Assembly: GCF_014297575.1 (NCBI RefSeq)
Contig: NZ_CP060412.1
Coordinates: 62,001-126,000 of the forward strand
DNA from: Dyella telluris
GTDB lineage: Bacteria; Pseudomonadota; Gammaproteobacteria; Xanthomonadales; Rhodanobacteraceae
Direction of reading: 5' to 3'
Length of the DNA stretch: 64,000 nt
Shown in pieces: positions 36,569-44,602 of the stretch. The notes beneath the pieces were generated by a model. That model saw nothing but the letters and a program-made list of their open reading frames with translations, made no database searches and was not told the origin of the DNA. The translations under genes were made by a program, and so were the position numbers. Positions within the stretch are counted from its first letter, which is position 1. Each line of letters opens with the position of its first letter.

Positions 36569-36589
36569 GTATGTGGTTACGTACTTGTA
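36569..36589 (-). promoter_or_regulatory. Leftward promoter with phage operator site 9 (capsid)
   Basis: GTATGTGGTTACGTAC (36569-36584) adjoining a weak leftward -10 (TACAAG, 36584-36589). It precedes the major capsid gene. Confidence 0.6.
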
Positions 36590-36632
36590 TTGCTACAACC
36601 GAACCCGCCAGTTCCCTTTGGCGTGAACTCAG

Positions 36633-37451
36633 TTAGAAGCCGCTCGACGGGAGCTTGATGGCACCCGCGTTGACGGCAGCTCGGATGCGATCACGGCCCG
36701 AGCCCACGTCCACATCAGCCTTGGCACCGTCCTGGTTCTTGGAACCGGAGCCGGCGCGCATCTGCGAGCGGAGCATGTGGTCACGGTCGGGATCGCCATT
36801 GACGATCTTCTCCAGCGCCTTTTCGAATTGCAGCGGCGAACCGTTGCCATCGACCAGGACGGAGCGACCAGCGGCACCGACCGGCTTGTCATAGCCGACG
36901 ACGTTGCCGTCCTTCACTTCGAAATGTCCGCCGTACACCGTGCGAGCCTTGGCCGGGGTCAGCGTGAGCTGATCGCGGACGAAGGACGAGTCACCGAACG
37001 AACGGCCAATCGTCAGCTCGATGATCTGGGCACGCGAGGCTTCCAGTTCCGCCGACATCGAGGTGAGCTTCGTGCTCGTCTCGTTGGTCAGCGCTTCCAG
37101 CGCCTTGTTGTGCTCGTCGATCATCTGGGTCTTGACGCTTTCGAACTCACCGCGCTTTTCAGCTTCGGTGCGTTGGCGTTCGGCTTCCAGGCGGTCGCTT
37201 TCTGCCTTGTCCTTGAGCAGCTGCTTCACTGCCTCGGGATCAATGCCTTCGAACTTCTTCTGGTGTTCGGTCAGGGACTCTTCCAACTCGCGGATGCGGG
37301 TCTTCTTGTCCATGACTTCCTTCAGGAGCTTGGCTTCGGCGTCGGACGGGGTGTTCTTGCCACCCTCATTGCCCGGACCACCTGCGCCCTTGCCCTGATC
37401 TTCCTTACCAGCCTCGTCCATCAGGCGGCGATTGCGAAACTTGTTGAACAT
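36633..37451 (-). CDS. Capsid scaffolding protein
   Basis: 272 residues from ATG 37451 (AAGGA upstream). Acidic, almost fully helical centre with coiled coil (KEVMDKKTRIRELEESLTEH; residues about 45-130) and a C-terminal, more ordered part (FEKALEKIVNGDPDRDHML). This is the pattern of phage scaffolds, and the gene lies between portal and capsid. Confidence 0.8.
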   Translation of the reverse strand: MFNKFRNRRLMDEAGKEDQGKGAGGPGNEGGKNTPSDAEAKLLKEVMDKKTRIRELEESLTEHQKKFEGIDPEAVKQLLKDKAESDRLEAERQRTEAEKRGEFESVKTQMIDEHNKALEALTNETSTKLTSMSAELEASRAQIIELTIGRSFGDSSFVRDQLTLTPAKARTVYGGHFEVKDGNVVGYDKPVGAAGRSVLVDGNGSPLQFEKALEKIVNGDPDRDHMLRSQMRAGSGSKNQDGAKADVDVGSGRDRIRAAVNAGAIKLPSSGF

Positions 37452-37507
37452 TCCGTGTTTTCCTTGATGCCATTCACTTGGCAATCTCTTGGCCAGTCAC
37501 TTGGCCG

Positions 37508-39109
37508 TTAGTTGTTCCCTGGAGTGGGCTTGCCGCCGCTGTTGTCTTTCGACGAGACGGCACCCTGGTTCGAATCCTTCGAACCGTCCTGGGCTGGTGT
37601 ATGTATGTTCATACCTACACCATTAAGCGAAGTGTAGGCACTGTCGTCCCAGGAATCAATAGCCTTCTGCAATTCCTGTTTCTTCTCTTCTGCCAGCATC
37701 GGCCAGATCTTCTCCACGATGCCGGTCATCAGTGCGCGACGCACCTCGATGGGAGCTGCGAGCAAACTCATGCCCTGCGCAATCGCCATGTCGTCGGACA
37801 GACCGCGCACGTCGAAGCTCGTGCTGTACTTCACCGTGTTGGTTTCGGGATCGAGCAGGCTGGTCTTCTCGCCGTTCCAGATGCGCACCAGGGTTTCCAT
37901 GCGGTTGGAGAACTGCTCCATCGCATTGGCCTTGGCCGAGAGCAGCGCGTTCACACGTTCGAAGTCGTATGCCTTTGCTACGCCCGAGCTGTTGTCGATG
38001 CCGACCGAGTTGTCCTGCTTGGTGCGCTCACCGGCAAGACCGACCGTGTGGTAGATCTCGTTGATGATCTGGCGGATCGCCGTGATGATCAGGGATGCTT
38101 GGCGCGGATCGGGGCTGATGTAGGTGGGGGCTGCGCCGTGCTCACCGTCGAACAGAAGCACCTGGGAAGTGCCCATCTTCATCAGGTTGCGCTTGGCTTC
38201 GTCCTCTTCCTTCGCACTGTCTTCCGGCGACAGACCCACGCCCGGCAGCACACCCTGAGCCGGCATGACGAGCTGGCTGAAGGTCTGGTCGTTGATGATC
38301 TGGTCCAGGCACGACAGGTAGTTCGCGGTGCCACGGTCCATGTAGGCGATGTCTTCGATCAGCCCAGGGTTGTGGTAGCGAGCGTCCGACTCGACGTGAT
38401 CGGCCTTGATGACCGGCACGACGCCCAGGTTGTGATCGCCCTTATCGACGAACTCGATCTTGTCCCTGACGGTCTGCTTGAAGACGAACCACTGGGTCTT
38501 GGTCCACAGGCGGAAGCGGGACAGCACGCGGCCCGAGCCCGAGAACGGGTTGTCGTCGTCGCGGTAGACCTCTTCGATCAGGATCCACTCCAGCTGGCCG
38601 AAGTCGTCGTAGCCCATGTCCAGGACATGCTTGGGGGTGACGATGTACGAGTAGAGGCGCACCGCACCATTCTTCTCGTCGGCAATCGACGCGATCTCGG
38701 AGTTGCTGCGCTTGTTGTTGTCCACCACGACCCAGACGCGACCATAGATCGACGTCTTGCGGGCGACCTCGCGTTCGAACTGGGACAGCGTGAGGCCCGT
38801 CAGGGTGGCTCGCTCGCGGAAACGCAGCACCTGGTCGGGGACGTCCGGCTTACGCACGGGTGCCACCTTGAACAGATACTTGTTCACCAGGTCCACTACC
38901 TCGCGGGTGTGGTTGAAGCGGTAGGCGCGCTCCACACGCTTGGCGTAGGTCGTGTCACCCTCTCGCGTGAAGCGGAAGATGTTCTTCTTGAACCAGGACC
39001 GCTCGCTCTTGTAGGTCTCTTCCAAGAACTCCCAGTGTTCCAGCTTCTCCCGGTAGTCCGGGTGACGGCGCTGGGTGAGCGCCGCCATTTCCTTTGGCTT
39101 GTAAGTCAT
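37508..39109 (-). CDS. Portal protein (DUF4055-like)
   Basis: 533 residues. Features of dodecameric portals are visible: an N-terminal wing with YRFNHTREVVDLVNKYLF, SIYGRVWVVVDNN, a stem/crown region with GTANYLSCLDQIINDQTFSQLVMP, and GVAKAYDFERVNALLSAKANAMEQFSNRMETLVRIW. Follows terminase and precedes scaffold. The 3' end encodes an embedded copy of the phage operator (37599-37614). Confidence 0.88.
   Translation of the reverse strand: MTYKPKEMAALTQRRHPDYREKLEHWEFLEETYKSERSWFKKNIFRFTREGDTTYAKRVERAYRFNHTREVVDLVNKYLFKVAPVRKPDVPDQVLRFRERATLTGLTLSQFEREVARKTSIYGRVWVVVDNNKRSNSEIASIADEKNGAVRLYSYIVTPKHVLDMGYDDFGQLEWILIEEVYRDDDNPFSGSGRVLSRFRLWTKTQWFVFKQTVRDKIEFVDKGDHNLGVVPVIKADHVESDARYHNPGLIEDIAYMDRGTANYLSCLDQIINDQTFSQLVMPAQGVLPGVGLSPEDSAKEEDEAKRNLMKMGTSQVLLFDGEHGAAPTYISPDPRQASLIITAIRQIINEIYHTVGLAGERTKQDNSVGIDNSSGVAKAYDFERVNALLSAKANAMEQFSNRMETLVRIWNGEKTSLLDPETNTVKYSTSFDVRGLSDDMAIAQGMSLLAAPIEVRRALMTGIVEKIWPMLAEEKKQELQKAIDSWDDSAYTSLNGVGMNIHTPAQDGSKDSNQGAVSSKDNSGGKPTPGNN
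37599..37614. promoter_or_regulatory. Phage operator site 10, inside the portal coding region
   Basis: GTATGTATGTTCATAC, a full match to the family, encodes GMNIHT in the portal C-terminus. It lies about 150 bp upstream of the scaffold start and may control a promoter for scaffold. Confidence 0.65.
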
Positions 39110-39130
39110 CAGACGTCCTTGTCTAGTGTA

Positions 39131-39159
39131 TGTATATGGTTACATACATCTTTGGTCAA
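39131..39159 (-). promoter_or_regulatory. Leftward promoter with phage operator site 11 (portal)
   Basis: Good sigma-70 promoter: -35 TTGACC (39154-39159), 17-bp spacer, -10 TATACA (39131-39136). Operator GTATATGGTTACATAC (39132-39147) covers the -10 and most of the spacer. Confidence 0.8.
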
Positions 39160-40406
39160 AAGCTAACACCCAGGACCGGCGTCTTGCGGGTCGGGAAGTT
39201 GTACTCGATGGCGTAGCCGATACCGTCCGCGATGTGCTCCTTGTTGAGCGACTTGTCGATCTCGGTCGTGCCCTCGCGATACGTCACCTGTTCGAAGGCT
39301 TCGATGGTCGCCCTGCACTTCTCGTTGACCTTCAGTCGCACCTGGTTGCTGGCACTGCGGAGCAAGGCGTTCACCGAGTTCACGCGGTCCTGCACGAACG
39401 GATGCTTCTTGTGATACATGATCCGCTTGAAGCCTCGGCTGCGGAAAATGTCCAGGGCCGATTCACCACGGGCATGCGAGCGCGAACCACCTGCCGGGTC
39501 AGGGAAGATGGTGATCTGGCTCATGTTGCGCCAGTAGCGCTTCTCCAGCTCGTCGCAGACCTCGGTCACGTTGGAGTTGAAGAGCACGATCTCATCGACC
39601 ACCCACAGCTCGCCGTTCGGCTGAGGCTGAAGCACAGCAGCCGACATCGGGGAGATGTTGAAGTCCTGCCCGATCCAGATCGGCAGCTTCGGGTTGAATG
39701 GGTAGTTGCCCACATGCCGGCTGCGTTCGAACGGGTAGTAGACGCGGCCCGACATGGTTTCGAAGCTCGCCTCGTACTCCTGACGGAACGTGCGCGGATC
39801 CAGGTCGCTGCGTGCCTGCTCGATCTCTCGCATGGGCACGAACGGGGACGCGATGGTCGGGAACTGCCAGCTCGCCCACTCGGGGTTCTTGCGGTTGCGC
39901 TGACGGACGCCCTTGGCGTAGTTCTCGTACAGAAGGTTGTGGGACTTGGGCGTGCCGATGAAGAGCGCCCTGCCCTCCGTCGTCGCCAGGGTCGGACGGA
40001 GCACCTGCTCCCAGACCTCGGTGCGCATATCCTGGTATTCGTCGAGCACCACGAAGTTCAGACCCACACCGCGCAGGGTGTCAGGTCGGTCGGCACCCTT
40101 CAGGGAGATCAGCGCGCCGTTGACCAGGCGCAACTGCAGGAGCGTTTCGTTGTACTTGTCCACCCAATCCGGAGGCGTGGTCGCCTTCAGATCGTTCCAC
40201 ATGATCTCTCGGGCCATGCCGTAGGTCGGGGCCACATACCAGATCTTGTCGCCGGGATTGGCACGCGCACCTTCGCGACGAAGCTCGGACAGTGCGAGCG
40301 TCGTCTTGCCAAAGCGTCGGCCTGCAACCAGGGTGCGGAAACGCGCAGGATTGCGATACACCTCCATCTGGGCACGATGGAGGCGCGTGCGTGCTACCTC
40401 GCTCAT
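39156..40406 (-). CDS. terL: Terminase large subunit
   Basis: 416 residues. ATPase: Walker A AGRRFGKTT (28-36), Walker B FVVLDEYQD (118-126), coupling motif IGTPKSHN. Nuclease (RNase H-like): GQDFNISPMSA, EVCDELEK, and IADGIGYAIEY with the final acidic residue. It packages phage DNA and cuts concatemers. Its start overlaps the small terminase stop (ATGA). Confidence 0.93.
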   Translation of the reverse strand: MSEVARTRLHRAQMEVYRNPARFRTLVAGRRFGKTTLALSELRREGARANPGDKIWYVAPTYGMAREIMWNDLKATTPPDWVDKYNETLLQLRLVNGALISLKGADRPDTLRGVGLNFVVLDEYQDMRTEVWEQVLRPTLATTEGRALFIGTPKSHNLLYENYAKGVRQRNRKNPEWASWQFPTIASPFVPMREIEQARSDLDPRTFRQEYEASFETMSGRVYYPFERSRHVGNYPFNPKLPIWIGQDFNISPMSAAVLQPQPNGELWVVDEIVLFNSNVTEVCDELEKRYWRNMSQITIFPDPAGGSRSHARGESALDIFRSRGFKRIMYHKKHPFVQDRVNSVNALLRSASNQVRLKVNEKCRATIEAFEQVTYREGTTEIDKSLNKEHIADGIGYAIEYNFPTRKTPVLGVSF

Positions 40407-41050
40407 TCTGCTTCCTCTTCCTCGGACTCCGTGTCCGGTTCCGGGAAGGACTCAGCTGCGGCTTCGATCTCTTCGATGGTGGGCGCGGGTGCCTCTTCGT
40501 CGGTTTCCTCACCGAACGAGGACGTGCGGTTGCGGAGCGCTGCCTCTTCCTCGGCAGTCATCTCTTCCACGACGATCTTGGTCTTCTCGCCCGTGCCGGC
40601 GTCCGGGTTGATCTCCAACAGGCAATACAGCTCTTCGCGGGCGAGCTTCAGTGAAGCGACCGATTCGCGCAGGGCTTTGGCAGTTGCCTGGAGGGACGCA
40701 AGCGAATGGCCACCCTCACGGATGACCTTGAACTCGCGACCGAAGGCTTGCAGGAGGTTGAGCTGGATGCCGGCGAGCTGTTCCTTCGCGTAGATCGAAC
40801 GGAATGCCATCTTCTCGGCGTATTCGCGCTCCATCGCAGCGATCTTCGCCAGGTTCTCTTCACGAACCTTGTCCAGCTTCTCGCCGCCCTTGATCTTGGC
40901 AGCGGTCATGTGTCGGGAGACGGTTTCGATGCGGATGCCGAACTTTTCAGCCACCTCTTTCTGGGTGTGGCCGTTGGCATACATCTCTTCGGCCTTCGCC
41001 CACTCCTTCGGAGTCAGACGGCGACCGGCGCTTGCAGCTTTTGCACTCAT
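40403..41050 (-). CDS. terS: Terminase small subunit
   Basis: 215 residues. N-terminal helix-turn-helix (AEEMYANGHTQKEVAEKFGI RIETVSRH in two pieces) for DNA recognition, a central coiled region and an acidic C-terminus (ending in a Glu-rich run). Translation-coupled to the large subunit. The leader is unusual: a 14-bp hairpin and a copy of its loop at the ribosome site. Confidence 0.83.
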   Translation of the reverse strand: MSAKAASAGRRLTPKEWAKAEEMYANGHTQKEVAEKFGIRIETVSRHMTAAKIKGGEKLDKVREENLAKIAAMEREYAEKMAFRSIYAKEQLAGIQLNLLQAFGREFKVIREGGHSLASLQATAKALRESVASLKLAREELYCLLEINPDAGTGEKTKIVVEEMTAEEEAALRNRTSSFGEETDEEAPAPTIEEIEAAAESFPEPDTESEEEEAE

Positions 41051-41077
41051 TACAACTCCATCCTTGGAGATATGAAG

Positions 41078-41123
41078 ACGGGATCTACAGCGCGTCCCAT
41101 CCTTGGGGGCTGTAGATCCCGTC
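41078..41123 (-). promoter_or_regulatory. Leader hairpin of terminase operon
   Basis: ACGGGATCTACAGC and its exact complement form a 14-bp stem; the loop contains CCAAGGATGG, and the same decamer recurs at the terS ribosome site (around 41054-41066). A translational operator or a transcription attenuator are both possible. Confidence 0.6.
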
Positions 41124-41202
41124 TGTTAGAAAATCCCGGCTCGGTCCATCGGAGGAGAGAAGAGATGGTCTTTGGCGACCGCTGCCGGGGTGTCCTTTGT
41201 AT

Positions 41203-41222
41203 GTATGTGCTTACCTATTATA
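41203..41222 (-). promoter_or_regulatory. Leftward promoter with phage operator site 12 (terminase)
   Basis: Consensus leftward -10 TATAAT (41217-41222) followed by GTATGTGCTTACCTAT (41203-41218). Confidence 0.75.
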
Positions 41223-41388
41223 CCGGGCACAACACTAAATTTCACACCTAGCTTCAACTTTCTTCCTATTTCGAGCCGGGTCTTCATTCCGGGATCAACG
41301 TAACTCTGAGCCGGGTATAATTCTCTACAGTAGCCCTTTAGTTATTAGTCCTGTAGAAACTAAAGAACTACGGTAAATAGAGGGAAAT

Positions 41389-41670
41389 TCACGCCGGCTC
41401 CAGCGGTTCGATTCCCATAAGACGGAACCCTAGATCAGTGGGTTTCAGCAGTGACCGGCTCCGGCTCCTGCGTATCTCCTTCCCATCCCGGATCACGTAG
41501 CCCTCTTCCAGCATGGGACGCAGCGTGCAGTGCATGCTCGCCTTCGACGTGACCCAGCCGTACTGCACGACCAGGCTCTCAAGCAGCTGGTCGATGTCCA
41601 GGACGCTCCCATCGGGATTACCCCGGCACAGAAGCGTCATCACCTGTAGCTGCCGATTCGTCATCTTCAT
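41389..41670 (-). CDS. Small winged-helix protein
   Basis: 93 residues from ATG 41670, overlapping the upstream stop (ATGA), GGAG upstream. MTNRQLQVMTLLCRG, SKASMHCTLRPMLEEGYVIRDG form a winged helix-turn-helix. Last gene of the ParB/ABC/GNAT operon; it may regulate it or act as DNA-binding partner. Confidence 0.72.
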   Translation of the reverse strand: MKMTNRQLQVMTLLCRGNPDGSVLDIDQLLESLVVQYGWVTSKASMHCTLRPMLEEGYVIRDGKEIRRSRSRSLLKPTDLGFRLMGIEPLEPA

Positions 41671-42536
41671 GGCAGGTTCTCCAATTTCAGCGGTTCGTCC
41701 GGACGCTGCCAATCGAAGGCTGCCAGAGGCAACCTGGTCGGGATCTCGCGTCCGTGATCAGGGTTTAGGTAGAAGCCATACATGGGCTGGGAGAACGCCA
41801 ACTGGTTGAGGTTCTTCAGCAGCTCACGCGCCGGCATTGCGTCCACACGGGTCGTGCCGTTCTCGCGGTTCTTGCCGGTCTTCTCCAGGCTGGAATGCTT
41901 GAAGTAGAACGTGCGCAGGTCGCTCAGGGCACGCTCCCTGTACGCTTCTGGCATCTTCTCCAGCTCTTCGAGCAGTGCGACTTGATCGACAGGGTTGGAA
42001 TCGAACCAGCGCGCATACAGACGCGATGCGGGGTCTTTCAGCTTCGGGGGTTCGGGCTCGACGAACTGGAACCCAGCTCGATGAGCAAACTGGTTGAACT
42101 TCGACATGGACGACTGGATCTCGCACACACGCCGGCCATCAATGCGGGCAGCCAGGTTGAGCATGCGGTATCCCACGCCCACGCCTCGGAACATGGTGTC
42201 GTTGACCGTGCGAGCGTTCAGCCCGAAGGTCCGGTTCAACCACTTGTAGCGGTAGGTGTTGGTGAGCTTGGTGTCCTGACCATCCGGTTTGATGTTCGGG
42301 AACGCCTTGTGACGGTCCCTGAGCAGCCCGCGTGGGTAGCACATGACGCACACACCCACCAGGCGCGAGCCGATGCTCACGCGGTAGTAGCGAGCGCCCA
42401 TGACGTGCCCTTCCGACTTGTAGTGGAACTCGTGCAGCTGAGCCCAGTCCTCGGCGGTGCCTGGCTCGATCACCATCTCGTGCAGCATCGGGAACGCGGG
42501 GCGTGCCGTGTCGTCGCGGGTTGCAATCCAGGTCAT
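41667..42536 (-). CDS. GNAT-fold (Mom/COG2401-type) acyltransferase-like protein
   Basis: 289 residues from ATG 42536, overlapping the ABC ATPase stop (ATGA). The GNAT cofactor loop is clear (MFRGVGVGYRMLNLAAR; RxxGxG) and is followed by SSMSKFNQFAHRAGFQFV, the GNAT closing strands. The last 110 residues are extra and include PLAAFDWQRPDEP. In COG2401 a GNAT domain is fused to an ABC ATPase; here they are separate neighbours. Phage Mu Mom, which modifies adenine in DNA, has the same fold, so DNA modification is possible. Substrate unknown. Confidence 0.72.
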   Translation of the reverse strand: MTWIATRDDTARPAFPMLHEMVIEPGTAEDWAQLHEFHYKSEGHVMGARYYRVSIGSRLVGVCVMCYPRGLLRDRHKAFPNIKPDGQDTKLTNTYRYKWLNRTFGLNARTVNDTMFRGVGVGYRMLNLAARIDGRRVCEIQSSMSKFNQFAHRAGFQFVEPEPPKLKDPASRLYARWFDSNPVDQVALLEELEKMPEAYRERALSDLRTFYFKHSSLEKTGKNRENGTTRVDAMPARELLKNLNQLAFSQPMYGFYLNPDHGREIPTRLPLAAFDWQRPDEPLKLENLP

Positions 42537-43180
42537 GCCGGCAGCCACTCGTACTTGGTCAGGTCCACACGCTCGCCGTAGAGCTTCTCCACGGTGAGGG
42601 TCGGCCCGAGATACTTGGTCAGGTCCGTGTGCGTCGTCGCCACGACCAGGGTTGCACCACGGGTGCGGGCAGCCTTGGAGATGTTGAACGCCACGATCTT
42701 GGCGGTCTCGCGGTCCAGCACGGCTGCGAACTCGTCAGCCACCCAGACATTCGCGCCCGACTCCAGCACTTTGGCTAGGCGGAAGCGGTAACGCTGACCA
42801 TCGGACAGCTCAGAAGGCTTTCGCACCCATACGTAGGCGTCGTTCAAGCCGGCCTGGCTCATCAGCTCCAGTGCCTCGCGGGTGTCCGAGCCGATCTGAT
42901 CAACCAGCGGGACATCCAGGAGGGGCACCTCGTCGATGGAGATGACGTTCTTGCCACCCTCGCGCAGCTGCTGGGCCACGTCGCGGAGCAACAGGGACTT
43001 GCCCGAGCCGGACTGGCCCGTGATGTAGAGGATGTCGCCGTCGTTGACCTCGATCTCCAGGTCTTCGTAGATCACAAAGCGCTTGTCGGAAAGACCGAGC
43101 CCAAAGGACTCGGCCACTTCCAACACGCGGCTGGATTTCTCAACGCGGGTGTCGAAGGACTTGTTAACCCGCAGCAGCAT
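42533..43180 (-). CDS. COG2401-type ABC ATPase
   Basis: 215 residues. Walker A GQSGSGKS (55-62), signature ELSDGQRYR (LSGGQ variant), Walker B VWVADEFAAVLD and H-loop VVATTHTDL. No membrane partner is encoded nearby, so it is a soluble ABC ATPase. The N-terminus (RVLEVAESFGLGL) is typical of the ABC-ATPase/acetyltransferase family COG2401. Its start overlaps the parB gene by 17 bp. Confidence 0.85.
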   Translation of the reverse strand: MLLRVNKSFDTRVEKSSRVLEVAESFGLGLSDKRFVIYEDLEIEVNDGDILYITGQSGSGKSLLLRDVAQQLREGGKNVISIDEVPLLDVPLVDQIGSDTREALELMSQAGLNDAYVWVRKPSELSDGQRYRFRLAKVLESGANVWVADEFAAVLDRETAKIVAFNISKAARTRGATLVVATTHTDLTKYLGPTLTVEKLYGERVDLTKYEWLPA

Positions 43181-43859
43181 GGCCAGCCTCGATGTCCAGC
43201 ATCAGCTCCTGGACGAACGCACCGAACGCTTCCCCACCCTTCTTGCCGGTCTTCATCTCGGCCTGGCCCTGGAATCGCGCCAGAGCACGCTCAAACGCGA
43301 CAGGAAGCGCGCTGAAGCCCAGCACATGATTCACTGCGATGAACTGCGAGCGCTCTTCTGCGGGCTTCTCAGACGTGATGGTGACGGACGTGGTGCGGGC
43401 AGCTTCGATAGCGCCCACGAGGGACGAGGTATCGACTTCAGCCAGGTCGGTGAACAGGAACTCCAGCTCCTTGTCGTCGAAGCCGATGGTCTCCAGTTCG
43501 AAGCCTTCGTCCTTCAGCGAGTGCAGTTCGCTGTTGATCATGTCCACGTCGAAGTCACCGAGGGCGACACGGTTGTCCGAGAGGCGCGCAGCCTTGGTCT
43601 GTGCCGGGGTCAGGTCACTGCGGACGATGACCGGGACTTCCTTCAGACCCAGATGGATCGAAGCCAGGCGACGACCGTGGCCCTTGATGATCACGCCATC
43701 GGCGTCCACCACGATGGGCACGTCAAAGCCCTGGGTCTGGATGACCTTCGCCAGCGCCTCGACCTGGGCCGAGGTGTGGATCTTGGGGTTCTTGTCGTAG
43801 GGCTTGATGCGATCAATGGCCCACGATTCGATAGTTGGTTTGTACGGCTTCCCTGCCAT
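43164..43859 (-). CDS. ParB-like nuclease-fold protein 1
   Basis: 231 residues from ATG 43859 (AGGAG upstream). WAIDRIKPYDKNPKIHTS, a GVIIKGHGRRLASIHLG box (G60-H-G-R-R64) and ARLSDNRVAL are hallmarks of phage/methyltransferase-linked ParB domains. The C-terminal 100 residues are variable. With its neighbour it forms a ParB pair feeding an ABC/GNAT operon. Confidence 0.83.
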   Translation of the reverse strand: MAGKPYKPTIESWAIDRIKPYDKNPKIHTSAQVEALAKVIQTQGFDVPIVVDADGVIIKGHGRRLASIHLGLKEVPVIVRSDLTPAQTKAARLSDNRVALGDFDVDMINSELHSLKDEGFELETIGFDDKELEFLFTDLAEVDTSSLVGAIEAARTTSVTITSEKPAEERSQFIAVNHVLGFSALPVAFERALARFQGQAEMKTGKKGGEAFGAFVQELMLDIEAGHAAAG

Positions 43860-43872
43860 AACAGCTCCTGAG

Positions 43873-44532
43873 TTAATCCTTCTGGCTCCAGTTGGAGCAG
43901 AGATAGACGAGTGCGTCGCCGGCATTGGCCAGGGAGTCCTGTCCCGTAAAGCCCTGCCGCTTCATCACCGCCTCCATGATTCGGGTCACACGATCCGCGT
44001 CTTCGAGGGGAACCTTGAAGCGCATCATCTGGTGCGTCTGAGGTGCCGACGTCACCTCATCCATCGGGCTGGGCTCCTCGGGTTTGGAGAAGCTCAGATC
44101 GAGTTCCAGGTCCAGCGAGTCCAGGTCGATGGAATCGCTCTGGAAGATCTCTTTGAGGTCGTTGTCGCTGAAGGGCATGAACTCGGTCACGTCGCCTTCG
44201 ATGTCCTTGAGCAGGCTCGACAGCTTCAGCGTGTCTTCCAGCCCGTAGTGACGGTTATCGACAACGGCAATCTCCTTCGCACGCTTGTCGTCAATCGGAC
44301 CAAGGTTGTAGACGTCGATCTGGTCGTAGCCGATGGCAATCGCTGCGCGGGTCGTGTGCTCGCCGGCAATGACTTCCAGCTCGCCTGTCGGTAGCTCGCG
44401 CACAACGACGGGGCGGAACAGACCATTGCGGCGAATGCTCTCTTCCAGTCGTCGCTGGTTGTCCGGGGAGACGTGATTCGCGTTCCACGGACTGAATTGC
44501 AGATTTTTTGGATCAACGCACTGCGTTTTCAC
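43873..44532 (-). CDS. ParB-like nuclease-fold protein 2
   Basis: 219 residues from GTG 44532 (GGACG about 8 bp upstream). NLQFSPWNANHVSPDN, LFRPVVVREL, VIAGEHTTRAAIAIG (box II variant GEHxxRAA) and VVDNRHYG identify the ParB fold. The C-terminal half is acidic then helical. First gene of the leftward operon, starting at a divergent operator-promoter shared with the rightward helicase gene. Confidence 0.83.
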   Translation of the reverse strand: MKTQCVDPKNLQFSPWNANHVSPDNQRRLEESIRRNGLFRPVVVRELPTGELEVIAGEHTTRAAIAIGYDQIDVYNLGPIDDKRAKEIAVVDNRHYGLEDTLKLSSLLKDIEGDVTEFMPFSDNDLKEIFQSDSIDLDSLDLELDLSFSKPEEPSPMDEVTSAPQTHQMMRFKVPLEDADRVTRIMEAVMKRQGFTGQDSLANAGDALVYLCSNWSQKD

Positions 44533-44544
44533 TCAAACGTCCTG

Positions 44545-44573
44545 TATAATATGTATGTCCATACATAGTCTAA
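44545..44573. promoter_or_regulatory. Divergent promoters sharing phage operator site 13
   Basis: Rightward -10 TATAAT (44545-44550) for the helicase gene; leftward -35 TTAGAC (44568-44573), 16-bp spacer, -10 TATTAT (44546-44551) for the ParB operon. Operator GTATGTCCATACATAG (44553-44568) covers both. Confidence 0.75.
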
Positions 44574-44602
44574 GGCTTATAGGGAAGCGCCACAAGGCAA
44601 AC

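Larger units (their letters stand above)
41051..41388. other. Terminase leader and upstream intergenic region
   Basis: 338 bp without a gene. It holds the leader hairpin of the terminase mRNA (41078-41123), operator site 12 with promoter (41203-41222), and an AT-rich stretch (41225-41388) with a TATAAT at 41315-41320 and a TTTAGTT/AACTAAA inverted repeat near 41338-41368 that may end the winged-helix gene transcript. Confidence 0.6.
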
